64,000 nucleotides of DNA from G963674665 sp964609625 (GTDB taxonomy: Bacteria > Desulfobacterota > Desulfovibrionia > Desulfovibrionales > Desulfovibrionaceae), in assembly GCA_964609625.1 (NCBI GenBank), contig CAZSRS010000003.1, positions 124,001 through 188,000 on the forward strand. The letters run 5' to 3'. The position numbers were made by a program, and so were the translations under genes. The notes beneath the pieces are model-generated. The model did no database searches. It was not told the origin of the DNA and was given only the letters and a program-made list of their open reading frames with translations. Below are positions 27,515-35,816 of this stretch, in pieces; position 1 is the stretch's first letter, and every line of letters begins with the position of its first letter.

Positions 27515-27748
27515 TGTTCACTCTCCGCTGACTCTGGTGTTGCCTGTGATGTATCCAAAAAACCGACACTCGATGGATAGTGCCCCCCTTCTAAGCAAGA
27601 CTGTTGCCAAATCTGTAATCTCGTAGAGTTAGCGCCACGGGAGGTGTAGTTTTTCCTGAATCCTTGCTCTTGGCAGTTCTTTGGGCTATGCAGAATGAAG
27701 GTTGCTGCAAAATCCACGGAAATAACTCCGCCTGCCAACGAGGAATAG

Positions 27749-28279
27749 ATGTTACGTTCATTCGGTTTCTTGCTGATCCTGGTGCTCGTGTTCTCCCATG
27801 GTTGTAAAACCACCCGCGAGCAATCCTCCATGTACCATCCCAACAAGGCCTACTCCCATTGGGATACAGACATGCAACACTGCCGCATCACGGTCTCCGC
27901 CCTGAAAAATTCCGACAGGCTCATGCATGAAAACATGGACGAGGGCATCCAGCACTGCATGGAAGCCAAGGGATACGTCTATGGCTTCCGCCCCTTCCCC
28001 GAACCCATACAGGCCACAGGGGGCGAAGACGGCGAGTTCGTCATCCTCGAAAGTACTTGGCACTCCTCGCAACTTGCCGAGGACCGCGCCGACTACCTGA
28101 AGCGCACCGGCATCTGGAACGTCTCGATCCAGCGGGCCGATTTTGGGGAGTACGGCGTCTGGCAGCAGGTAGTCTTCGGCCCCCATGATTCTGTCCGCGA
28201 CGCCCGGGAGCAGATGGAAAACCTCTTTCGCAGCCATGGCCTCAACGAGTTGCTGATCATCCGCAAGCCTACTCCATAA
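27749..28279 (+). CDS. Putative lipoprotein with SPOR-like C-terminus
   Basis: 176 aa. The N-terminus is a lipoprotein-type signal: hydrophobic residues 5-16, then FSHGC with Cys19 (the His before Gly is atypical for a lipobox). The mature part contains Cys44 and Cys69, which could form a disulfide. Residues about 120-172 (WNVSIQRADF, VVFGPHDSVRDAREQMENLF, ELLIIRK) have the spacing of a SPOR-type domain, used elsewhere to bind denuded septal peptidoglycan; this match is by eye only. Alone on the plus strand, followed by a 530-base gap. Confidence 0.65.
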   Translation: MLRSFGFLLILVLVFSHGCKTTREQSSMYHPNKAYSHWDTDMQHCRITVSALKNSDRLMHENMDEGIQHCMEAKGYVYGFRPFPEPIQATGGEDGEFVILESTWHSSQLAEDRADYLKRTGIWNVSIQRADFGEYGVWQQVVFGPHDSVRDAREQMENLFRSHGLNELLIIRKPTP

Positions 28280-28809
28280 CAGGCGGTCGAGAATCAGTCT
28301 GCGCGCGCCAGGCAATCGCCCCACATTGTGGGTGCATTCGTATTAACGCGAACAAGTTGTGATAATTGGCAAAACTACGCATTTTCCAACTCTGTTCGAT
28401 AAAGTCCAAAACAAGCTTCTCCAACATCCTGACACGTGTCGCGCACAGGACGTATCCCAGGGGCACCATGCACGAACTGGAGGCACGGGGTGATCCTGTC
28501 GCTTCCTGATAGTTCCACACGGCTTGTTCCTGTTCTCCCCGCGTATTCCAGCACCCCGCACACCCCGGCCGGGCAGGGAACGGCAAGCCCGCCCCCCGGA
28601 GCGGCGGCTCAGGCCCGTCCGCAACATTCTCCCTCGGAACCGCAACGAGCCATGGCACTTTCTGCAACAACCACTTGAATCAACACGTATCGAAAAAAAT
28701 CTCGCGATCACGCAAAAAAAATGGAATGAAAGAGCCGACCAATTCGTTTTAAGAAATAAGAACTCAGCGCAAATGAGCGCAATGTACCAGACGGACGGCA
28801 AAGTTGAAA
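28280..28809. other. Long intergenic region upstream of the ECF sigma gene
   Basis: No convincing gene: several frames stay open for about 60-160 codons, but none has a ribosome-binding site plus recognisable protein. Composition drops sharply towards AT after about 28,680. GGAAT at 28723-28727 followed 17 bases later by CGTTTT resembles an ECF-type -35/-10 pair and could drive the sigma gene; this is a weak match. Confidence 0.5.
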
Positions 28810-29331
28810 ATGACATTTCAAGACGTTGCCATACCACACTTCAATTCAGTGTATAACTTTGCGCTGACAGTTGCCGCCAACAAGCAGGATGCAGAGGACT
28901 TGGTACAGGAAACTTTCTTGCGTGCATACAAGAGCTTTGAGCAATTTGATTACGGCACGAACATCAAGGCTTGGATGTTCAGGATACTCCGCAACATCGC
29001 CATAGACAACTTCCGGAAAGCCGATGCGCTTTTGGTCGGTAAAAACGAAACATACGAGGACGAACTCTTTACAAAAGGTTCGACAACAACAAACCTGATA
29101 AACAGCATCGACCTGAAAAACGCCTTGAACAGACTCCCTGAAAAATACAGAGTCATCGTACTGCTCAAGGATGTGGAGGGATTCAGTTATCAGGAAATCG
29201 CCGATATACTCAGCTTTCCCATCGGCACCATCATGTCGCGATTGTACAGGGGGAGAAAAGAGCTTTTTTCGCTCATTACCGGAGGAAAGCACGGAAAAAC
29301 ACAAAACAAAATCGTGATGCTAAAAAAATGA
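28810..29331 (+). CDS. ECF (RpoE-type) RNA polymerase sigma factor
   Basis: About 173 aa, with region 2 (AEDLVQETFLRAYKSFEQF, then NIKAWMFRILRNIAIDNFRK) and region 4 (ALNRLPEKYRVIVLLKDVEGFSYQEIADILSFPIGTIMSRLYRGRKEL) separated by a short linker and no region 3, the ECF layout. ATG 28810 is listed; a TTG two codons upstream is also in frame and neither has a strong ribosome-binding site. The gene is noticeably AT-richer than its neighbours. Its stop overlaps the anti-sigma start by four bases. Likely targets are itself and the downstream electron-transport genes. Confidence 0.93.
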   Translation: MTFQDVAIPHFNSVYNFALTVAANKQDAEDLVQETFLRAYKSFEQFDYGTNIKAWMFRILRNIAIDNFRKADALLVGKNETYEDELFTKGSTTTNLINSIDLKNALNRLPEKYRVIVLLKDVEGFSYQEIADILSFPIGTIMSRLYRGRKELFSLITGGKHGKTQNKIVMLKK

Positions 29332-30155
29332 ATACCTGCAAAAAAATTCAGAGTCTGATCTATCCGTACCTGGACGGCGAATTGAGCGCGAGCGACAACC
29401 GCACCGTGGAAGAGCACGTGCTGGGTTGCCACCTGTGCAACGAGATCCTGCAGGAGCAACGCCGCTTTCTGGCCCTGTTGAACAACCCCGCATTGCTGGA
29501 AAAGGGGCCGGCGGAGCTCAAGAACCGAATCCTGCACACCCTCAATCCGCGCCCACGACTGTTCCCACGTCTCGCGGACATTTCCATCTGGTACAAGACC
29601 GCGGGGTTGGCTGTCGCAGCTTCCCTGCTCTTCGTGCTCATCACGGCCATCTGGCAGCAGCATCCCTTGCAACAGGCGTATCTCCAGGATGTCGCAGTCA
29701 GCCATGCCTCGGCTCTGCGGGGCAAGCTCCCCCTGGAACTGGTGCACGACGATCCCGAGGTCGTCGCCCGGTGGCTCAAGGACCAGGCCGGCATCGATGC
29801 GGTCTTCCCTGTCTTTGTCGACGAAAACGTCAGGCTCATGGGCGGGCGGGTCTACACCTACAAGGGGCAGAATGTCGGCTTGGTCAGCTATATGGTGCAT
29901 GGGGTGCCGGTCACGCTGGCCATCACCCAAAACTCGCCCGCTACCGCCATCGAAACCAGCGACTACAGCTTCATCGGCGACCGGCGCATCAACTTCACCA
30001 CGGCCAAGGGCTTCAACGTGGTCAGCTGGTCCGTTTGCGCCAACAACTTCGCCCTTGTCTCCACACTGCCGCACAAGGGAAAACCTGGTTGTACCGTCTG
30101 TCACGGCAATGGTTCGGGTCTGATCGACCTGAGTGAGTTCTACACCAAAACCTGA
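29328..30155 (+). CDS. Transmembrane zinc-finger anti-sigma factor with c-type heme motif
   Basis: 275 aa. The cytoplasmic N-terminus has the ZAS zinc motif His30-x3-Cys34-x2-Cys37 (EEHVLGCHLC) typical of ECF-binding anti-sigma factors. One membrane helix spans about residues 91-109. The periplasmic part (110-275) ends with a CxxCH heme c attachment motif, CTVCHGNGSG, at 255-259, preceded by a lone Cys237. A heme in the periplasmic tail of an anti-sigma factor would let it sense redox state, heme supply, oxygen, peroxide or NO. Co-translated with the sigma gene and followed by the Rieske/cytochrome genes. The zinc finger, helix and heme motif are seen; heme attachment and sensing are inferred. 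Confidence 0.9.
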   Translation: MNTCKKIQSLIYPYLDGELSASDNRTVEEHVLGCHLCNEILQEQRRFLALLNNPALLEKGPAELKNRILHTLNPRPRLFPRLADISIWYKTAGLAVAASLLFVLITAIWQQHPLQQAYLQDVAVSHASALRGKLPLELVHDDPEVVARWLKDQAGIDAVFPVFVDENVRLMGGRVYTYKGQNVGLVSYMVHGVPVTLAITQNSPATAIETSDYSFIGDRRINFTTAKGFNVVSWSVCANNFALVSTLPHKGKPGCTVCHGNGSGLIDLSEFYTKT

Positions 30156-30200
30156 GCCTCCCAAACAGGACTGTGCGTTGGGCACTCCAGGCATCCTGAA

Positions 30201-30239
30201 GGAATCGTCGATTGCGCACCCTGTATACTTAATTATAAA
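30201..30239 (+). promoter_or_regulatory. Candidate promoter region before the Rieske gene
   Basis: Two overlapping possibilities. A housekeeping-like pair: TTGCGC at 30212-30217 and TATAAA at 30234-30239, spacing 16. An ECF-like pair: GGAAT at 30201-30205 and GTATAC starting 17 bases later. The same GGAAT element occurs ahead of the sigma gene. Both are weak matches. Confidence 0.35.
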
Positions 30240-30258
30240 TATAAAGGATTACATAATT

Positions 30259-30822
30259 ATGAGTACGCACAACATATCCACAGAAGAACATTGTTGCCCC
30301 TGTACTCGACAGAACGAGCAGCATTCCGAGGGGCGACGCAAAATCCTGAGCGGCATGGGTTGGGGAGCGTTTATCGCCACCCTCGGCATCTCCACGGGCG
30401 CGGGACTACGCTACATGTTTCCCCGCGTCCTCTTCGAACCACCCTCCACCTTCAGGATCGGCACCTTGGAGGACTATCCCGCTGGAGAACCCGACGCCCA
30501 CGGCGTGGTCAGCGTGAGCGAAAAGTACATGGAATCCCACCGGGTCTGGATCGTCCGGGAAATAGACAAGCTCTATGCCATATTCGGCAAGTGCACGCAT
30601 CTTGGCTGCACTCCAAAGTGGTACCCGGACGAGCGGCAGTACAAATGCCCCTGCCACGGCTCCAAATACTATTCCAACGGTGTGAATTTCGCTGGCCCAG
30701 CGCCGCGTCCCATGGATCGGTACGGCATCAGGACGCTCGAGGACGGACGCATCGAGGTGGACATGAGCATCCTGTACACCGAGCCGCACTTCGCGGCAGC
30801 CGATTGCTTCGTCACGATCTGA
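30259..30822 (+). CDS. Rieske iron-sulfur protein of a quinol:cytochrome c reductase
   Basis: 187 aa. Rieske 2Fe-2S ligands are complete: Cys112/His114 in CTHLGC and Cys130/His133 in CPCHGS, with Cys117 and Cys132 as the stabilising disulfide pair. Before the anchor helix (about 32-52) is a twin-arginine GRRKIL, as in Rieske proteins exported by Tat. A Cys-rich N-terminus (HCCPC, residues 11-15) is an unusual addition on the cytoplasmic side. ATG 30259 is the first plausible start after an AT-rich promoter-like segment; a longer frame runs back into the anti-sigma gene. It transfers electrons from quinol to the cytochromes encoded downstream. Confidence 0.94.
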   Translation: MSTHNISTEEHCCPCTRQNEQHSEGRRKILSGMGWGAFIATLGISTGAGLRYMFPRVLFEPPSTFRIGTLEDYPAGEPDAHGVVSVSEKYMESHRVWIVREIDKLYAIFGKCTHLGCTPKWYPDERQYKCPCHGSKYYSNGVNFAGPAPRPMDRYGIRTLEDGRIEVDMSILYTEPHFAAADCFVTI

Positions 30823-30829
30823 GGAGGAC

Positions 30830-31594
30830 ATGGTGAACAAGCGACAAGGATTGTGGAGTCGGTTGACCTCCACCCAGATCTGGAAATCGATCTGGCGGCA
30901 CGACTTCGAAGACACGGACAGCAACCGGGGCAAGGTGATCCGCAGCAACGTCTTCCTGCACCTTCACCCCATCCGCGTGCCCAGGCATGCCCTGAAGCTG
31001 CGCTTCACATGGTGCATGGGGGGCATTGCCCTCTTCGCCTTCATCGTGGAATGCGTCACCGGCATTCTGCTGATGTTCTACTACCACCCCACGGTGGACA
31101 TGGCCTATCTGGACATGAAATATCTACAGTACGACGTTCCATTCGGGCAACTGCTCCGGAACATCCACCGTTGGGGCGCGCATCTCATGGTCCTGGCCGT
31201 CATGCTGCACATGTTACGTGTCTTTCTGACCGGCTCTTACAAACCTCCGCGTGAATTCAACTGGGTCGTGGGGGTATCGCTGTTGACCATGACTCTGTTG
31301 ATGTCCTTCACCGGATATCTCCTGCCCTGGGACCAATTGGCCTACTGGGCGATTACCGTAGGCACCAACATGGGGGCGGCCACGCCCGTTCTCGGCGCCG
31401 AGGGTCCCTTTTCCATCACCAATAAATTCAACGATGTCCGCTTCGTACTCTTGGGCGGCACCACGGTCGGCGCTAACGCCCTGCTGCGGTTCTACGTGTT
31501 GCACGTGATCCTGGTACCTGTCGTGGTCTGTGTGTTCATGGCCATACATTTCTGGCGTATACGAAAGGACGGGGGCATCTCCAAACCATTATAG
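30830..31594 (+). CDS. Cytochrome b, N-terminal half (cytochrome b6-like)
   Basis: 254 aa with four membrane helices. Two axial His pairs bind hemes b: His113/His127 (13 residues between) and His225/His240 (14 between); the second spacing is that of cytochrome b6 rather than bc1 cytochrome b. Cys62 in FTWCMGGIAL lines up with the Cys of b6 that holds the extra heme c(n). Other b motifs: GILLMFYYHP, SFTGYLLPWDQLAYWA. GAGGAGG directly precedes the ATG, eight bases after the Rieske gene. It forms the quinol-oxidising core with Rieske and the subunit IV-like protein. Confidence 0.93.
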   Translation: MVNKRQGLWSRLTSTQIWKSIWRHDFEDTDSNRGKVIRSNVFLHLHPIRVPRHALKLRFTWCMGGIALFAFIVECVTGILLMFYYHPTVDMAYLDMKYLQYDVPFGQLLRNIHRWGAHLMVLAVMLHMLRVFLTGSYKPPREFNWVVGVSLLTMTLLMSFTGYLLPWDQLAYWAITVGTNMGAATPVLGAEGPFSITNKFNDVRFVLLGGTTVGANALLRFYVLHVILVPVVVCVFMAIHFWRIRKDGGISKPL

Positions 31595-31709
31595 ACCATG
31601 CCGGTTTGGCCGGCCAGAACAGAGTTTTTCCGTACTCAAGGGAGTACTATGCCCGTAGGCAACTAATTATATAGACCAATACACACTCAACCTTGCAAGG
31701 AATTACGCA

Positions 31710-32426
31710 ATGCCAGCCCAAAATCAAGAACCGCCGAAGAAGGACAAGAATCCCTATGTCTGGCCGGATCTGCCCTTCATGGAGCTGATGTGTGTCCTTG
31801 CCGTCAGCATCGGGCTGATCATCTGGTCCTTGTGGCTCGACGCCCCCCTCGGTGAGATCGCGACACCTTCCCGCACGGAAAATCCGGCCAAGGCGCCCTG
31901 GTATTTCGTCGGTCTCCAGGAACTCCTGGTCTATTTCGACCCGTGGTACGCGGGAGTCCTGCTGCCGACCGTGATCATCGTGGGCCTGATGGCCATTCCC
32001 TATCTCGACGTCAACCCTCGGGGCAGCGGCGAATACAAACTCTCTGTCCGCAAATTCGCGGCGGTCAATTTTCTCTTCGGCTATCTGCTCTGGATGGGCG
32101 CCATCGTGGTGGGCGAATTCATGCGCGGTCCTTCCTGGTTCTTCTTCTGGCCCTGGGAGCCCTGGGACTACAACCTGCACCCACCGGACGTGGAACTGCA
32201 CAACTTTCCTCTTTCCATCGGCCTGCTCTGCATCGTCGTCTACTTCGCACTGTTCTTCCTCACGCCGATTGTGTTTCGAACAAGAATCCACAAGCAATTG
32301 GACTTTCCACGATACTTCACGGTGGTGACACTCATGGCACTCATGTACTCCGTTCCGGTCAAGATCGTCTTGCGGCAGCTCTTTGACGTTCGGTATGTAC
32401 TCGTCACCCCCTGGTTCAATATTTGA
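31710..32426 (+). CDS. Cytochrome b, C-terminal half (subunit IV-like)
   Basis: 238 aa with about four hydrophobic segments. The motif APWYFVGLQELLVYF corresponds to the PEWY quinol-site loop of subunit IV; here the Glu is replaced by a PWYF pattern, as in several bacterial alternatives. The remaining region (FLFGYLLWMGAIVVGEFMRGPS) is specific to this bacterial lineage and longer than plant subunit IV. A 115-base gap with two small hairpins (including GTACTC/GAGTAC at 31632-31647) separates it from the b6-like gene. Confidence 0.88.
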   Translation: MPAQNQEPPKKDKNPYVWPDLPFMELMCVLAVSIGLIIWSLWLDAPLGEIATPSRTENPAKAPWYFVGLQELLVYFDPWYAGVLLPTVIIVGLMAIPYLDVNPRGSGEYKLSVRKFAAVNFLFGYLLWMGAIVVGEFMRGPSWFFFWPWEPWDYNLHPPDVELHNFPLSIGLLCIVVYFALFFLTPIVFRTRIHKQLDFPRYFTVVTLMALMYSVPVKIVLRQLFDVRYVLVTPWFNI

Positions 32427-32437
32427 GGAGCGCCGGC

Positions 32438-34888
32438 ATGTCCATACTGAAACTTTCACTGAAGCACGCCTGGGTCTTGGCGTTTCTCGCCCTGGTCATG
32501 TTCCTCTGCATCATGGTCTCCCTCTATGTCGAAGCGGAAATCTCCCGCCCCTGGAAGGGGTACCAGCGAGAATTCAACGCCCTGGACGCGACCATCACGA
32601 CGGCGGAACTGACCCAGCTTCGCGAACAACCCGATGGTCCGGAAAAGGAAGCCTTGCTGTGGATGTTGGACACGCGCACGGAGGATATCGACTGCCGCCC
32701 CTTGGCCATCAAGCAGCTGTGGCTCACGGATCTAGGGATCACCGACCGTTGCATGACCTGCCATCTCGGCGTGGAGTCCCGCAGGTTCCTGGACGCTCCC
32801 CAGCCGTTCACGACCCACCCTGGAAACCATTTGGCCGCCGACCATCACCCGGTGGAGAAATTCGGTTGCGTCAGCTGTCACGACGGGCAAGGTATCGCCC
32901 TGACCGTGGCCGAGGCCCATGCCGAAACAGACATCTGGCTCAACCCCATACTGCGGGGCGAACTCGCCGAGGCCTCATGCCGCCGCTGCCATGACTTTGA
33001 CAACACCGTTCCACAGTTACTGGAGTTCCCGGAAGCACCCCACCTGACCGCGGGGAAGCGGCTGTATCTCGACAAGGGCTGCCTGGGCTGCCACGTCCTG
33101 GATGGCTTCGCCAAGCCGCAACGCCTGGCTCCGATCCTGAACAGGGTGGCGGAAAAGGCAGACAACGGCTGGCTGCAACGCTGGATCGCCAAACCCAAGG
33201 ATTACCTGCCGCTGACCATCATGCCCTTTTTTGATCTCAAACCCGAAGAGATCGAGCAACTTGGCGCCTATCTCAACTCCCTGCCCGTCCAGCAGGTCAA
33301 GGAGCGGTCGCTCAAGGGCAACGTCCAGTCCGGCAAGGGCTTGTTCGGGGAAATCGGTTGCCTGGCTTGCCACACCGTGCAGGACAACGGCGGCACCTTC
33401 GGGCCCGACCTGAACCGCGTGGCGGAAAAAATCGCGACGGAGACCTGGCTGGCAGGCTGGTTGGAAAATCCCACAGGTTATGATCCGGAAACCGAGATGC
33501 CCAATTTCAGGCTTGCCGACCGTCAGGTCCAGGATCTCGTGGCCTATCTGCTGACCTTGCGCCGGGATCCCGATGCCCCGTCACACACCTTTGACCACGA
33601 ACTTGCCGACGCGGGACTTGAACGCTTCACCGACCTCGGCTGCACCGGTTGTCACAAGGTGGAGGGAGTGGTCTACGGCTTTCCGCGCTCGCCTGAACAT
33701 ACCGACTTCGCCGACAAGAACATGGACATGTTCGACTTCGGCCATGTCACGGACCTGCCACGCACCAAGGCAGCCTGGACCAAAAGGAAGCTCGAGGAGC
33801 CCAGGATCTTTGCCACGGAAACCATCCAGTTGCTCATGCCCGACGTGGGGTTGACCGAGGAAGAGATCCGCGATCTGCGCGTCTGGCTGCTGAGCCTGGG
33901 GCAATTCAACGCGCCACGCCACTATCGCCGTGACTTCTTCGCCTCTGACGATCCCCTGCTCAAGGGCATGCTCCTCGTGGAAAAATTCAACTGCCTGGGC
34001 TGCCATAAAATGGGGTTGACGAGCGTTGCCATGGAAGTCGGCGAGGACTTTCCCGACGGCTACTTCTGGGCGGCCGCAAGCTATGCCGTGGAGGACATCG
34101 AGGTGAACGGGGAGTTGCGTTTTCCCCGCGGCAATGAACTCAGCGAGGCCGAGGTGGAGGAGCTGTTGCTCCTGCAACCCGAAAGCGAGGACCTGCTGTT
34201 CAGGCGCAACTGGTTCGTGGACTACGACACCGCCGGCTATCTCCTGGACAGCGCTTTCCGGGAGATCAAAATCCACGGGATGCACGAGGGTGATATCCTC
34301 GGCAACTACAAGGACCTGAATTTCGCCCCTCCCATCCTGCACTATGAAGGGACCAAGGTCCAACCCAACTGGTTACATGAGTTTCTGCGCGCACCCTATC
34401 CGGTGCGCCCCTTGACCAAGGCCACCATGCCCACCTTCAACCTGAGCGAGGAGGACAGGAACGTCCTGGTGGCCTTCTTCGTGGCCAAGGATTCCGGGCG
34501 CCAGTACTTCCCTGTCATCGAACTCGCCTCGACCGAAACCGCAAAGGCCGAGCAGGTCTTCAAGCTCTGCCTGCAATGCCACTACTTCGACCAGGAGCGC
34601 CTGCACGACAAGCAGGGCTTCGGGGACCTGAAAGGCCCGAACCTGGCGGAAGCGAAGCGGCGCTTGCGGCCGGAGTACATCCAGCGCTGGATCAAGTACC
34701 CCGACTTGGTCATCCCCGGCACGCAGATGAAAAACTTCTTCTATGACTTCGATATAGACACCCGCTTCACGGAAGTCAGCCGTGACGAGACCGGTGTCAC
34801 CGATATCGGCCAGAAGGAGAAGATAGAGTTGATGGCCCGTTTCCTGGCGAATCCGTTCAAGGCCGCGCGCCTGGCCATCCAGCGGTGA
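32438..34888 (+). CDS. Membrane-anchored octaheme cytochrome c
   Basis: 816 aa with one N-terminal membrane helix (about residues 10-30) and a large periplasmic part. Eight CxxCH motifs are visible at residues 105, 144, 181, 215, 308, 402, 519 and 711 (CMTCH, CVSCH, CRRCH, CLGCH, CLACH, CTGCH, CLGCH, CLQCH). Several sit in repeated mono-heme cytochrome c-like modules of about 90-100 residues (each starting G(R/K)xLYxxKGCxxCH or similar and ending MPNFxL), so the protein looks like a chain of fused class I cytochromes. GAGGAG lies 8 bases before the ATG. It probably takes electrons from the Rieske protein in place of cytochrome c1. Confidence 0.92.
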   Translation: MSILKLSLKHAWVLAFLALVMFLCIMVSLYVEAEISRPWKGYQREFNALDATITTAELTQLREQPDGPEKEALLWMLDTRTEDIDCRPLAIKQLWLTDLGITDRCMTCHLGVESRRFLDAPQPFTTHPGNHLAADHHPVEKFGCVSCHDGQGIALTVAEAHAETDIWLNPILRGELAEASCRRCHDFDNTVPQLLEFPEAPHLTAGKRLYLDKGCLGCHVLDGFAKPQRLAPILNRVAEKADNGWLQRWIAKPKDYLPLTIMPFFDLKPEEIEQLGAYLNSLPVQQVKERSLKGNVQSGKGLFGEIGCLACHTVQDNGGTFGPDLNRVAEKIATETWLAGWLENPTGYDPETEMPNFRLADRQVQDLVAYLLTLRRDPDAPSHTFDHELADAGLERFTDLGCTGCHKVEGVVYGFPRSPEHTDFADKNMDMFDFGHVTDLPRTKAAWTKRKLEEPRIFATETIQLLMPDVGLTEEEIRDLRVWLLSLGQFNAPRHYRRDFFASDDPLLKGMLLVEKFNCLGCHKMGLTSVAMEVGEDFPDGYFWAAASYAVEDIEVNGELRFPRGNELSEAEVEELLLLQPESEDLLFRRNWFVDYDTAGYLLDSAFREIKIHGMHEGDILGNYKDLNFAPPILHYEGTKVQPNWLHEFLRAPYPVRPLTKATMPTFNLSEEDRNVLVAFFVAKDSGRQYFPVIELASTETAKAEQVFKLCLQCHYFDQERLHDKQGFGDLKGPNLAEAKRRLRPEYIQRWIKYPDLVIPGTQMKNFFYDFDIDTRFTEVSRDETGVTDIGQKEKIELMARFLANPFKAARLAIQR

Positions 34889-34890
34889 GA

Positions 34891-34910
34891 GGGTAACGGA
34901 TCCGTCACCC
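34891..34910. repeat. 20-bp near-perfect palindrome
   Basis: GGGTAACGGATCCGTCACCC reads the same on both strands apart from one pair of bases. It lies directly after the octaheme cytochrome stop and 70 bases before the diheme cytochrome. Could be an operator or a small hairpin. Confidence 0.4.
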
Positions 34911-34979
34911 TGGATGCCGCGCTTTCCCACCAGAAACCCCGGGCTCGGGAAAACAACACTCACACGAGAAGAGGGAGAC

Positions 34980-35693
34980 ATGAAACGGACACAACACTTC
35001 GGCCCAGGATTTGTCTTTGTAATCGCGACACTGCTGCTCTGTTCCTTCCTTGCTCCGGCCCATGGTTCCGGGGACGGACAGGCGATCTTCAAGGAAAAAT
35101 GCGCCTCTTGCCATGCCATGGAGCCGCACGATCAGATGACCATCAAGGAACGCCTGGAGTTCAAGGGCACGCCGTTGTGGTTCGCCGGCAGCAAGTTCCA
35201 ACGACAGTGGCTGGAGGCTTGGCTGGCTGCCCCCACGCCTCTCCTCGGCGTGGTTTGGAACACCGCCGAGCCGGGAACCTTGGAGCACCCGGCGATTTCG
35301 CCGGACGAGGCCGCCAAGGTGACCGACTATCTGATGACGGCCGTGGACGCTTCCGTCGAACCCGGCAAGGCCGCCGAACTGCCGGAAAACAGGACCCAGC
35401 GGCGTAAGTTCCTCGCCGATACGGCCCAACTCTTTGAAAAGCATCAGGGGTGCTTCTCCTGTCACCGCTATCTGAACAAGCGCAATGTCGAGCTGGGCGG
35501 TTTCTCCGCTCCGTCCCTGGTGACGGCCAAGGATCGGCTGCAGGGCGACTGGGTCTACAGTTTTCTCCTGAACCCCGGGAAATACTACCCCAACAGCAAA
35601 TGCCCGGTTCCCGGAGAAAAGGCCGTCAATACATTCAGCGATGAGGACAAGGCCAATCTTGCCGGCTTTGTGGTGAATATCGGCGAACGGTGA
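34980..35693 (+). CDS. Periplasmic diheme cytochrome c
   Basis: 237 aa with a signal peptide (about residues 1-30, ending PAHGSG) and two CxxCH motifs, CASCH at 41-45 and CFSCH at 158-162. Each half is a class I cytochrome c-like module; possible distal Met ligands are not certain. GAGGGAG lies just before the ATG at 34980. Member of the Rieske/cytochrome b operon and a likely electron carrier between the octaheme protein and later acceptors. Confidence 0.88.
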   Translation: MKRTQHFGPGFVFVIATLLLCSFLAPAHGSGDGQAIFKEKCASCHAMEPHDQMTIKERLEFKGTPLWFAGSKFQRQWLEAWLAAPTPLLGVVWNTAEPGTLEHPAISPDEAAKVTDYLMTAVDASVEPGKAAELPENRTQRRKFLADTAQLFEKHQGCFSCHRYLNKRNVELGGFSAPSLVTAKDRLQGDWVYSFLLNPGKYYPNSKCPVPGEKAVNTFSDEDKANLAGFVVNIGER

Positions 35694-35816
35694 CCCTCGC
35701 TACAGTAATGCTGCCAGAATGCACTTCAACCTTTGGCAGCTGCATGAGGAACAAGCAGCTGGAGCATTGATGATACTGTCGCGAAACATATCCACGCACG
35801 AAAAGGAGAAATGCTC

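Noticed and set aside
28280..28803. Open frames of 60-160 codons between the lipoprotein and sigma genes
   Set aside because: No ribosome-binding sites, no recognisable protein pattern, overlapping on both strands.
35748..35780. GGAAC ... GTC before the monoheme cytochrome
   Set aside because: Spacing of 25 bases is too long for an ECF promoter.
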